64,000 nucleotides of DNA from CF-113 sp050695155 (lineage in GTDB: Bacteria > Chloroflexota > Ktedonobacteria > Ktedonobacterales > Ktedonobacteraceae). The position numbers and the translations under genes are program-made. The notes beneath the pieces are model-generated. The model was not told the origin of the DNA. It searched no databases and worked only from the letters and a program-made list of their open reading frames with translations. This document shows, one piece after another, positions 34,728 through 43,070 of the stretch. How positions within the stretch are numbered: position 1 is the stretch's first letter; every line of letters begins with the position of its first letter. Location: contig JBOGTO010000090.1 of NCBI GenBank assembly GCA_050695155.1, positions 1-64,000 on the forward strand, given 5' to 3'.

Positions 34728-35462
34728 TCAATCGCCCCGACCAAGCGGTTTCTTCGCCATCGCTGATCCGCTACGAGGAAATTGCTCCGGGCATTTTTTT
34801 ATCTGCTCCCACACTAGTAAGCGACGGCTATCCTCCAGTCCAGGTAATGTTATGGCTTTGTCGGCTCGTAGGGCTGTTCCGAGTTGCCGGGCTGCAAGTT
34901 TCCCCTGTGCCAGTTCCTCCGTTAAATCGCCCTTTTTAGGCAGAATGATCTGACCACCAACACGACAATATGGCGCGGCATATTCTAGCAACACAGGCAG
35001 CGCGGCAACGGCACGGGCGGTCACAAGGTCAAACGAAGCCCGATACGCCTGCTGGTGAGCCAGTTCTTCAGCGCGTCCCTGCACTGCCTCAATATCGTGC
35101 AGTCCAAGCGTCTCTATCATATGCCGTAAAAATGTCACCTTCTTGCCCGTCGCTTCTAATAGCACAATCCGCCATTGCGGACGCAATATCTTGAGCGGGA
35201 TACCAGGAAAACCCGCTCCCGCTCCAATATCCAGCGCCCGCGTCTCTGGTTTATCATAAGCCACCAGAATAGACGCCGAATCCAGAAAGTGCTTAAATAA
35301 GATTTCGGTGGGGTCGGTAATCGCCGTAAGATTGAAGCGGCCATTCCACTCGATCAGTTCCTGGCGGTAGCGCAAGAAAAGCTGCAATTGTTGATCGGAG
35401 ACATTGGGATCAAGCTTATGCAGACTTCGCATAAATAGATCGAGCGAGCCTTCTTGCGTCAT
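34728..35462 (-). CDS. rsmG: 16S rRNA (guanine-N7) methyltransferase RsmG
   Basis: RsmG (GidB) methylates G527 of 16S rRNA. Family hallmarks are present: FNLTAITDPTEILFKHFLDS, ALDIGAGAGFPGIPLKI as SAM site and VTARAVAALPVLLEYAAPY. Length is normal. I use the ATG at 35462, after GAGGA, rather than the GTG at 35477, which contains the binding site itself. A 30-bp hairpin at 35492-35553 separates it from the vWA gene upstream. Confidence 0.93.
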   Translation of the reverse strand: MTQEGSLDLFMRSLHKLDPNVSDQQLQLFLRYRQELIEWNGRFNLTAITDPTEILFKHFLDSASILVAYDKPETRALDIGAGAGFPGIPLKILRPQWRIVLLEATGKKVTFLRHMIETLGLHDIEAVQGRAEELAHQQAYRASFDLVTARAVAALPVLLEYAAPYCRVGGQIILPKKGDLTEELAQGKLAARQLGTALRADKAITLPGLEDSRRLLVWEQIKKCPEQFPRSGSAMAKKPLGRGD

Positions 35463-35491
35463 AGAAACAATCCTCACTAATACTTAAAAAC

Positions 35492-35553
35492 GTATGCCTG
35501 ATATGGCAGGAGGGCAACCGCTGGCGGTTGCCCTCCTGCCATATCAGGCATAC
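35492..35553 (-). terminator. Perfect 30-bp hairpin terminator after the vWA gene
   Basis: 35492-35521 and 35524-35553 are exact complements with a 2-nt loop. On the minus strand the stem, which begins 6 bp after the vWA stop, is followed by TTTTTAAG. It therefore terminates the AAA+/vWA transcript just before rsmG. The stem is far longer than termination needs. Confidence 0.85.
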
Positions 35554-35559
35554 CATTGC

Positions 35560-37740
35560 TTAGACGATAATTTTTCGCTTGCTGTTCAGGTAATCGACGA
35601 GCAGGTACTCGCCGAGGTTGTTTTTGTCGGCGTAGAAGGTGCGGCCATGATTGATCTTCGCCAGTTGGTTGACGAAAGCGATCATCCAGTGATCTTCACC
35701 CAGCATGAAGGTATTGATGGTGATGTTCTCGCGGGTGCAGCGCTGCGCTTCCAACAAGGTCTGCTGTTCCGCAAAAGGATTGGGAGGATAGCCGAAATGC
35801 CATTCGCCCTCTTCATGCCAGTAGGTCGGACCACCATCGGTAATCAGGATGATCTGCTTATTGACGCCGTGATGGCGTCCAAGCAGTTGCCGCGCCAACA
35901 TCAGCCCATGCGCCATGTTGGTACCCGTCTCATTATCGAAACGGCTCATCTCAACCAGGTCTTCGGGCTTGTACTCGCGAGCCAGGTACGAGAAGCCGAC
36001 GATATGCAGGTTATCGCGCGGGAACTGCGAGCGGATCAGGCTTTCGAGCGCCACCGCGACTTTCTTGGCGGCGGGCTGGCAGCCGTTGTAGATCATGCTC
36101 ATGCTCAGGTCGATCATCAAGACTGTCGATGACTGGGTAGTGAACTCGGTGCGATACACCTCGAAGTCCTCCTTCTCCAGGCCGACAGGTGTGCCGGTAC
36201 CGCGCCGGTGTATGGCGTTCATGAGCGTCTTTTCCAGGTCGAGCAGGAAAGGATCGCCGAACTGGTAAGGCTTGCTCTCGTCGGTGCGCTCGCCACCGGT
36301 TCCTCTGAACGGGCTGATATGGCGACCGAAGCCGTCACGTTTCATCTTATTGAAGATGTCCTGCAACGCCTTCTGACCGATTTTGCGGATGCCGCGCGCG
36401 GTCAATTCCCAGCGATTGCCTTTCTTCTGGATATACCCGGCCTCTTCCAGCATCTTCATCAACTCTTTCAGTTGCTCGACCGACTGGTATTCCTCGTCGC
36501 CAAGCAGGTCTTTCACCTTATCGCTGTCGATAGCTTCCAGGTTATCCAACCTGCGAGCCTCTTTGAACTGGTCTTCCAGTCCTTCCATCTGCTGTAAGCG
36601 ACCCATCATGCGCATAGCCTCGTTGAGCGGCAACGACTCATCACCTCTAAAGGGGTAGCGTGTGCGTGCCTGCTCCATCGGCACGAGGGCCTCGAGGTTC
36701 TGCGCCAGTTCCATCATATCAACGCGGATGCGATCATCTCCCATGAGTTGTTCCATGAGACCTTGCAGTTCCTGCCGTTGCTCTGGCGAGAGGTTATCCA
36801 TGATACCCTGCATGGCCTGCATCTGCTGCTGCATTTGCTCGAGCAGATCATCGAGCGAGTTCACGCCGGGGAAGTATTCGCCATGTTTCTGCATGAAGGC
36901 GTCGAAGTCGGGTTCGATGCCCTCCTGCCGCTCGCGCAGCATTTTGTTGAGATCGCGAATCATCTCGCGCATCTTGGTAATATCTTCCGGGGTCATGTTT
37001 TGCAGCGACTGCTGCATCCCCTGGAAAAACTGCTGCATCATCTGTTGTTGCAGGCTGGCAAGCAGCTCATTGAACTTATCGCGCGCCTCATCGTCCATGA
37101 AGTCGTATTCGGACAGCCCTTTGATCTGGCCGGGGATGTCGCCGGGCAGCTTCTCCAGATACTCTTGCTTGCGCTTCGCAATCATCTCCAGCATTTTGCG
37201 CTTCTGTTCGGGCGTCAGGTCGCTATCGTCACCTTCGCCGGATTGTCCAGGTTGCCCGGACTGCTGCTGTCCCTGCTGACCCGATGGCTGCTGCTGACCA
37301 CCAGATTGTTGTTGTCCCTGCTGGTCTGAGGGTTGTTGCCCTTCTTGCGGCTGACCGGATGGCGCGTTTTGCTGCTCGGAGGGCGGTTCCTGTTTACCAT
37401 CCAGGCGGCGCTGAATGCCCTCGCGCTCAAGGTTTTTGATCTCCTCAAGTTTCTCGCGCAGGTCGTCCATGACGCCAGAGGCCATATTGTAACGGTTCAG
37501 TTGCTCGCTGCGCATATTGCGCATACGATCCATCAATTCGCGCAGCCCCATCGAGCGGCGACCATCTTCTGTGCGTATGCCGTCCTGCATCAGGCGTCTA
37601 AGCGCCTGTTGCAAGTTGCCATCCTCGAGATACTCATCCGAGAGTGCGTTCAGAATATCGTCCGCGTCGAGTCCTTCGATGCGCTGCGTCCCATCCCAAC
37701 GTGAGTACCCGTAGCGGTTTTTGTAAAAGCGTTTGAACAT
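35560..37740 (-). CDS. vWA-domain protein partnered with an AAA+ ATPase
   Basis: The C-terminal vWA domain has a MIDAS motif DLSMS starting at D544, with later metal ligands in the TGTNMAHG and ITDGGPTYW segments. The N-terminal half is helical, with a Gln/Pro/Gly-rich linker (about residues 125-180) and many Met- and Gln-rich helices. Such proteins pair with MoxR or chelatase-type AAA+ proteins, as here with the gene 12 bp upstream, and resemble the ChlD/BchD arrangement. They act as chaperones or metal insertases; the client is unknown. AAAGGAA precedes the ATG. Confidence 0.85.
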   Translation of the reverse strand: MFKRFYKNRYGYSRWDGTQRIEGLDADDILNALSDEYLEDGNLQQALRRLMQDGIRTEDGRRSMGLRELMDRMRNMRSEQLNRYNMASGVMDDLREKLEEIKNLEREGIQRRLDGKQEPPSEQQNAPSGQPQEGQQPSDQQGQQQSGGQQQPSGQQGQQQSGQPGQSGEGDDSDLTPEQKRKMLEMIAKRKQEYLEKLPGDIPGQIKGLSEYDFMDDEARDKFNELLASLQQQMMQQFFQGMQQSLQNMTPEDITKMREMIRDLNKMLRERQEGIEPDFDAFMQKHGEYFPGVNSLDDLLEQMQQQMQAMQGIMDNLSPEQRQELQGLMEQLMGDDRIRVDMMELAQNLEALVPMEQARTRYPFRGDESLPLNEAMRMMGRLQQMEGLEDQFKEARRLDNLEAIDSDKVKDLLGDEEYQSVEQLKELMKMLEEAGYIQKKGNRWELTARGIRKIGQKALQDIFNKMKRDGFGRHISPFRGTGGERTDESKPYQFGDPFLLDLEKTLMNAIHRRGTGTPVGLEKEDFEVYRTEFTTQSSTVLMIDLSMSMIYNGCQPAAKKVAVALESLIRSQFPRDNLHIVGFSYLAREYKPEDLVEMSRFDNETGTNMAHGLMLARQLLGRHHGVNKQIILITDGGPTYWHEEGEWHFGYPPNPFAEQQTLLEAQRCTRENITINTFMLGEDHWMIAFVNQLAKINHGRTFYADKNNLGEYLLVDYLNSKRKIIV

Positions 37741-37752
37741 GGGAACGTTCCT

Positions 37753-39156
37753 TTAGCGGCGGTAGCGCGTTTTGCCATTCATTTCATCCTTATTAAGCCG
37801 ACGGTTCAAGTGCAGGCCCTCGAGAATAAATTCAACGGAGGACGCAATGCTGGCGGGGCTGCCTCGACCATTGAGTTTATCAACGGCCTTGCTCAGTCCG
37901 CCCACTTTGGAAAGCTGGTTGACGTACTCCATCGAGGGGAGATCGTCGCCTACCTGCACATTCAGGCCGCGCTCGAATCCCGCCACCAGTTGCTCAAATT
38001 CGCGCACCTCAAAATTGTCGTTGAAGACTTCAAGGATGGCATTGTTGATGAGCTTTTGCACAATGCGCTCTTCCTTCACATCGCCCACCGTATCAAGCTC
38101 GATCTTGCCACACGTCGAAGCAATGATGGAGGGCAAATCACTGACGCGCGGCGCAACCTGTCGCTCCTTCAAGCGCAAGGCGCGGCGGCTGGCGTTGCTC
38201 AACACATTCTCGAAGTTGGAAATGGAAACGCGCACACTTACTCCTGAACGCTGGCTGATGTCGTTGCTCTGGCGCGCCAACTGGGTAATGTTGGCAATCA
38301 CTTCCTTCATAAACTGCGGGAAGATGATGTCCATACCCTCGGTAATAAAGTGGTTGCTTTCGGACTCCATGATCTGAATTTCGTGTTCGGTAGTGGTTGG
38401 ATAGTGCGTGCGAATCTCCGATCCAACACGGTCTTTGAGCGGGGTAATGATACGCCCGCGATTGGTGTAATCTTCCGGGTTGGCGCTGGCAACCACGTAC
38501 ACATCGAGCGGCAGGCGAATCTTATAGCCACGAATCTGCACATCACGCTCTTCCATGATGTTGAGCAGACCAACCTGAATACGCTCGGCCAGGTCGGGCA
38601 GTTCGTTGATACAGAAAATGCCGCGATTGGTGCGCGGTATCATGCCGTAGTGAATCGTCAGTTCATCCGAAAGATAGCGACCCTCGGCTACGCGCACAGG
38701 GTCAACCTCGCCGATCAAGTCGGAGATGGTAATGTCGGGGGTCGCCAGTTTCTCGCCATAGCGGCGATCGCGCGGCATCCACGCAATCTGAACCTGGTCG
38801 CCAAATTCTTCTACTTTGTCGCGGCAGGCTCTGCAAATGGGTTCAAAGGGATTATCGTTTATCTCGCATCCTTCTATAACAGGAACGACCTCATCGAGCA
38901 GGTTTGCCAGACTACGCGCCATACGGGTCTTGGCCTGGCCGCGTTCGCCCAAAAAGATGATGTCCTGGCCGGAAAGAATGGCATTTTCAACCTGTGGGAT
39001 GACGGTATCTTCGTAACCAATAATGCCTGGGAATAATTCTTCCCCGTGTCGAATCTTCTGGATGAGATTTTTCCGCAACTCCTCTTTGACAGAGAGTACT
39101 TTATATCCACTTTCTCGCAACTCGCCAATAGTGCGAGGTCGGGTAGTGATAGTCAT
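37753..39156 (-). CDS. AAA+ ATPase of the ChlI/MoxR type
   Basis: Walker A is GERGQAKT at 70-77, and INELPDLAERIQVGLLNIME supplies the pre-sensor helices typical of ChlI-like AAA+ proteins. A cysteine set C97, C108, C111 inserted after Walker A may bind zinc, which is unusual for this group. It probably remodels a target together with the vWA protein encoded downstream (12-bp gap, same transcript). The sequence resembles the magnesium-chelatase I subunit, but no chlorophyll or cobalamin genes are nearby. Confidence 0.87.
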   Translation of the reverse strand: MTITTRPRTIGELRESGYKVLSVKEELRKNLIQKIRHGEELFPGIIGYEDTVIPQVENAILSGQDIIFLGERGQAKTRMARSLANLLDEVVPVIEGCEINDNPFEPICRACRDKVEEFGDQVQIAWMPRDRRYGEKLATPDITISDLIGEVDPVRVAEGRYLSDELTIHYGMIPRTNRGIFCINELPDLAERIQVGLLNIMEERDVQIRGYKIRLPLDVYVVASANPEDYTNRGRIITPLKDRVGSEIRTHYPTTTEHEIQIMESESNHFITEGMDIIFPQFMKEVIANITQLARQSNDISQRSGVSVRVSISNFENVLSNASRRALRLKERQVAPRVSDLPSIIASTCGKIELDTVGDVKEERIVQKLINNAILEVFNDNFEVREFEQLVAGFERGLNVQVGDDLPSMEYVNQLSKVGGLSKAVDKLNGRGSPASIASSVEFILEGLHLNRRLNKDEMNGKTRYRR

Positions 39157-39335
39157 TCCGCTTTCTTGCTACCTTTCTTGGGGGTTGGCACATGCGATAC
39201 ATGTCTGGGAAAGGGGTTCATGTTACCATTCCTGCATGTTCCTACAGTACCTGAAACAGGTGGAACCTACTCTATTCTACCGTCTGGAATGAGAAAGCGC
39301 AAGGGTATGGGACAGAGGCGCGTTAAAGCGGATTC

Positions 39336-40556
39336 CTATTCAGGAATTTCAATATCGGCCCATATGACCGATTCGCGGTACTGGTTGGCGCGTGCCGCTC
39401 CGGGGAGCAGTTGTTTCGCCACCCGTTCAAGCGTGACGCGGCGTTCGGTCAGCGATAGAGCTGGATTGGCCTTGCCGGGGTCTTCTACGACCCAGGGAGA
39501 CATCGCCAGGAATTTTCCTTTCATGGGCTTGCCGCTCACGGTGTGCGCGAAGCCGTCGTTGCCGACAAAATTACAGCCCGGGTCTGGCTCCGCGTCGCTT
39601 TTCATGCTGATGGTCGATTGACCATCGAAGGTGATGTCAAAAAAATTGCCCACCTGCATAGGGCATACATTCACATACAGGTTGGCATATTCATCTTGCA
39701 CAGAACCCAGCACCGCGTTCAACCATTCTTGCGGCTGCCACTCCCACGATTTGCAGGAAGCGGCCCATAGTGTGTCGTTAGCATCATTCTGGATGACAAT
39801 GCGCGTTCCCTGGCTATCCAGCACGCGCAGATATTCCGGCGTAAACGCATCCAGGCTGATAGCAATACCCACTTTGCCCATCTCCGTATCGAATGAACGC
39901 ACCTGTTGTAAGTCACCGGGCATCAAATCGAGGGTAGTTCGCTCGCTCTCTGTCAAAAATACTTTATCGGTGGTACCGATAAGTTTGCCATCCGGCCCCC
40001 ATAAAAAGGCTGTATTGTAGACACCCGGCCCATCAGGTAAATAGACCTTGCCGACTTTTTTGTGTCCAAAGCGATTGATATCGACGATAGATGCGGAGGT
40101 ACGCACATGTGGCGCGATTGAACTGGCGCATAGATAGATAGAATGTTGCGCGGCCAGCCTGCTCAACGTGGTGGCAAATGGACGATACAGGAGATCAGAG
40201 AGCGAAAGCAACAGGGCGCGTACAGGAGAAATGCCGGCATAGAGATGTCGATAGTGCAGGATGCGCCGCGCATACCCTAACGCGAGCATAGTGATTGCTA
40301 CATTAGAAGTATGCATTCTGCGCGGCAGATAGCCTCGTTTGCCAGCCAGCGCGAGGGGCAATCCCAGCACTTCTCCCAGAGCCACCAGATTTGGCCGTTC
40401 TTTGGAGAGGTGCGGCACAGCCAGCGACACTATACGCTCCAACTCTGCCATGAAAGCTTCTTCACTTGTCGCCGCTTTCAGGCTGATACGATTCCCCACC
40501 GCGATCAAGCGAGCGGGCCGCATCCCATCACCGGACGAATTGACTTGCGCATCCAT
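39336..40556 (-). CDS. Nitrilase-like protein lacking the catalytic cysteine
   Basis: The fold pattern of the carbon-nitrogen hydrolase family is clear: E62 in LVALGEVLGLP, K198 in GTTDKVFLTESER, and the segment around 234. Where the family has C in a GxxICYD-like motif, this protein reads GIAISLDAF with S234 (codon AGC). The normal Glu-Lys-Cys triad is therefore incomplete, and amidase or nitrilase activity is doubtful. It may bind a substrate or act as a regulatory paralogue. I chose the ATG at 40556 after GAAAGGGAG; an earlier start at 40706 would overlap the upstream regulator gene. Confidence 0.8.
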   Translation of the reverse strand: MDAQVNSSGDGMRPARLIAVGNRISLKAATSEEAFMAELERIVSLAVPHLSKERPNLVALGEVLGLPLALAGKRGYLPRRMHTSNVAITMLALGYARRILHYRHLYAGISPVRALLLSLSDLLYRPFATTLSRLAAQHSIYLCASSIAPHVRTSASIVDINRFGHKKVGKVYLPDGPGVYNTAFLWGPDGKLIGTTDKVFLTESERTTLDLMPGDLQQVRSFDTEMGKVGIAISLDAFTPEYLRVLDSQGTRIVIQNDANDTLWAASCKSWEWQPQEWLNAVLGSVQDEYANLYVNVCPMQVGNFFDITFDGQSTISMKSDAEPDPGCNFVGNDGFAHTVSGKPMKGKFLAMSPWVVEDPGKANPALSLTERRVTLERVAKQLLPGAARANQYRESVIWADIEIPE

Positions 40557-40629
40557 AGCAGCTCCCTTTCCTGTGAAGTAGCACAAGTCTACCATAACAG
40601 TGCAACTCCGTCGATAGGGAAGCAGATGC

Positions 40630-41328
40630 TCAGTCGTCGGCGTTGAAACGGTATCCAACGCCGGAAATGGTGAGGATGAAGCGAGGGTTGGCCGGGTCAG
40701 GCTCAATTTTGCGGCGCAACTGGCCTACATAGACGTGGAGATAATGGGATTCCGCGCCATAACCCGTACCCCATACCTGGGAAAGCAACATCTGGCGTGT
40801 CAATATTTTGCCACTATTCTTGATGAGAGCTTTGAGTAGATCATATTCTGTGGGAGTAAGTTTGACCTCCTGCCCATTCAGCACTACCTGGCGGTGAGCA
40901 AAATCAACGCTCAGAGGCCCCGCCGTGAAGATTGGCTCGGTACCCGACTCAACTTGAGCGCTATGGCGCAGCGCGACACGAATACGCGCCAACACTTCGT
41001 TGACGCCAAAGGGCTTAGAGACATAATCATCGGCTCCCAGGTCGAGCGCCAACACCTTATCACGCTCAGTATCTTTTACCGAAAGCACAATGATGGGGAG
41101 ATTCGATTGCGCGCGCACTTCTCTACAAACATCAAGCCCGCTTATGCCCGGTAAACCCAGATCAAGCACCATAATATCGGGGCGGTAATGCGCAACAGCC
41201 TCCAGCGCTTCTTCGCCACTATGCGCGGTGAACACCTCGAAGCCATGCGCCGTCAGACTCCGTTGCAGCGCCCGCACAATCTCAACCTCATCATCAACGA
41301 CCAGAATACGCGCTCCGCCTTTACTCAT
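40630..41328 (-). CDS. OmpR/KdpE-type response regulator
   Basis: The receiver domain shows the acidic pair in ILVVDDEVEIV, the phospho-acceptor aspartate in DIMVLDLGLPG and lysine in DYVSKPF. The C-terminal winged helix (LTPTEYDLLKALIKNSGKIL, then HYLHVYVGQLRRKIE) is complete. It resembles KdpE. It overlaps the kinase gene upstream by 8 bp, so the two are translationally coupled, kinase first. No kdpFABC potassium pump genes are in the window. Confidence 0.92.
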   Translation of the reverse strand: MSKGGARILVVDDEVEIVRALQRSLTAHGFEVFTAHSGEEALEAVAHYRPDIMVLDLGLPGISGLDVCREVRAQSNLPIIVLSVKDTERDKVLALDLGADDYVSKPFGVNEVLARIRVALRHSAQVESGTEPIFTAGPLSVDFAHRQVVLNGQEVKLTPTEYDLLKALIKNSGKILTRQMLLSQVWGTGYGAESHYLHVYVGQLRRKIEPDPANPRFILTISGVGYRFNADD

Positions 41329-43015
41329 GCTGCATTCCCTCTGCTTTCCTCAGTGGTAAGGTGAACCGGAATATGGCTCCGCCATCCTGCCGGTTCTCTA
41401 CCCAGATACGCCCGCCATGCGCCTCGATTAAACCCCGGCACACCGCCAATCCCAGGCCAGAGCCGGTCGTGCGAGCCGCCTTCTCTGTATTCAGCACACG
41501 ATAAAATTTATCAAAGACGCGCTCTACATCCGAAGGCGGCACGCCAGGACCGCGATCGGCGACGCTCACCATAACGCTATCATCACAAAGCTGGACGGTA
41601 ATGTCAATAGGGGAGCCTGGCGGCGTATAGCGCATGGCGTTTTCGAGCAGGTTTGTCAGCACCTGGTCAATTTGCAGATAATCCAGCTCCACCGGCGGCA
41701 GGTCGTCGGGTATGTCAGTACGCACCTCGCGCCCCTGAAACAAGGGCTGCATCCGCCCCAATACATCGTGAATCAGTTCATCAAGCGGATACCACTCCTT
41801 CTCTGGCTTGAGTACCCCCGCTTCGATACGAGACATGTCGAGCAGGTTCGCCACCAGACGATTGAGTCGATCCGACTCACGCACGATCGCCAGGGCAAAA
41901 CTGTGCCGCGCCTCATCATCCCATTGCACATCTTCTTGCAGCAAGCTGCTGGCAGCTGCTTTGATGGAGGAAAGCGGAGTACGCAGATCATGCGAAACAG
42001 AGGAGAGCAATGCCGCGCGTAATGCATCTGTTCGTTGCAACACTTCGACTTGCAAGCTTTCGCGGCGCAGGCGCTCGCGCTCGATGACCGATGCCGCTTG
42101 ATCGACAAAGGTCCAGAAAAACGCGGAATCGGGGTGGATATGTTCACGCTCGACACCCAGGCTTCGTTCAATGTCAAATAAGCGTGGATCATCCTCCATT
42201 GAGAGACGCAGCACGCCCACGACCCGCTGGCGCTGGCCCAGTTTGAGGGGTACCATACGCGCAAAACGCCGCACCGGATATTCGATTTTTGTGCTACGTA
42301 ATACCACCCTTTGCGCATAACTATCGGACACTTGTGGCGCTAGCAGCACATCGTGCAACTCAGCCGTTTGCGCCTGCGCCATCACCCACGCCGCAGTAGC
42401 TGCTTCATCAGGTAACAGCGCCTCCGGCTCGTCTGTCCCACGAGTGCTGGCCTGCATTATCAATTTACCTTGCGCATCAGGAAGCAGAATGGCGCAATCT
42501 CGCACTCCCCAGGGAGAAAATACATCCACAACAGCGCGCGCAATAATGCGCAACTGACGTTCAAGGTCTTCCTCACGATTCGTATCGCGCAACAGTTCGT
42601 AGAGGATACGGGCTTCGCGTTCGCGCCTCCTGGCCTGTTCCGCGCGCTGGCGCAAGGCCGAAGCCAACTGACCAGTAGTAATGGCGGTCGCCAGGAAAAT
42701 GAACAGGGCTAACCATTCATCTACTTTTCCGATGCTAAAGGTATACAGTGGCGGCACAAGAAAAAAATCGAACGAGAGGAATGCTACCAGCGATGCTATC
42801 ACAGCCGCAATCATGCCGCGCGTGCTAGCCAGGGCAAGCACAATAAACAGGTAGGCAACCGAGATGTTCGGTATGCGTGGATAGAGCTTAAAGACGAAGA
42901 TGATCCCTGTAATCAGCAAAGCACCAACAATAGCCAGGATGCTATCACTGCTATAACGTTTCCAGCGTGCCTTATCCCCTACATACAGAGGTGGCAGGTA
43001 TTCAAGTTGTCTCAT
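41321..43015 (-). CDS. KdpD-like sensor histidine kinase with DUF4118 domain
   Basis: Residues about 20-110 form the DUF4118 membrane domain (KLYPRIPNISVAYLFIVLAL, FDFFLVPPLYTF). A GAF-like region follows, then HisKA with the phospho-acceptor histidine in SVSHDLRTPLSSIKAA and an HATPase (NLLENAMRYTPPGSP, VADRGPGVP, GSGLGLAVCRGL). It lacks the N-terminal KdpD/Usp sensor region of true KdpD. I use the ATG at 43015, preceded by GAGAAG, rather than a frame start at 43054. The downstream regulator overlaps its stop. Confidence 0.9.
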   Translation of the reverse strand: MRQLEYLPPLYVGDKARWKRYSSDSILAIVGALLITGIIFVFKLYPRIPNISVAYLFIVLALASTRGMIAAVIASLVAFLSFDFFLVPPLYTFSIGKVDEWLALFIFLATAITTGQLASALRQRAEQARRREREARILYELLRDTNREEDLERQLRIIARAVVDVFSPWGVRDCAILLPDAQGKLIMQASTRGTDEPEALLPDEAATAAWVMAQAQTAELHDVLLAPQVSDSYAQRVVLRSTKIEYPVRRFARMVPLKLGQRQRVVGVLRLSMEDDPRLFDIERSLGVEREHIHPDSAFFWTFVDQAASVIERERLRRESLQVEVLQRTDALRAALLSSVSHDLRTPLSSIKAAASSLLQEDVQWDDEARHSFALAIVRESDRLNRLVANLLDMSRIEAGVLKPEKEWYPLDELIHDVLGRMQPLFQGREVRTDIPDDLPPVELDYLQIDQVLTNLLENAMRYTPPGSPIDITVQLCDDSVMVSVADRGPGVPPSDVERVFDKFYRVLNTEKAARTTGSGLGLAVCRGLIEAHGGRIWVENRQDGGAIFRFTLPLRKAEGMQHE

Positions 43016-43035
43016 GTCTATCTTCTCTGGTCTTA

Positions 43036-43064
43036 TTGCCTTCGGGATAAGCATACGCTATACT
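43036..43064 (+). promoter_or_regulatory. Promoter of the lipoprotein gene, predicting a leaderless mRNA
   Basis: TTGCCT (43036-43041), a 17-bp spacer and TATACT (43059-43064) place the transcription start at or next to the ATG at 43071. There is no ribosome binding site before that ATG. Confidence 0.6.
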
Positions 43065-43070
43065 CATCAT

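Noticed and set aside
35492..35553. Insertion sequence end or attachment site
   Set aside because: The palindrome lies 6 bp after a gene stop and is followed by a T run on that strand, which fits a terminator.
36680..37400. Gln/Met-rich repeats in the vWA gene as a DNA repeat array
   Set aside because: The pattern comes from codons of a coiled, Gln-rich protein segment; units differ at the DNA level.
40630..43015. Potassium-sensing KdpDE system
   Set aside because: The kinase lacks the N-terminal KdpD and Usp domains and no kdpFABC genes are present; only the DUF4118 and kinase parts resemble KdpD.
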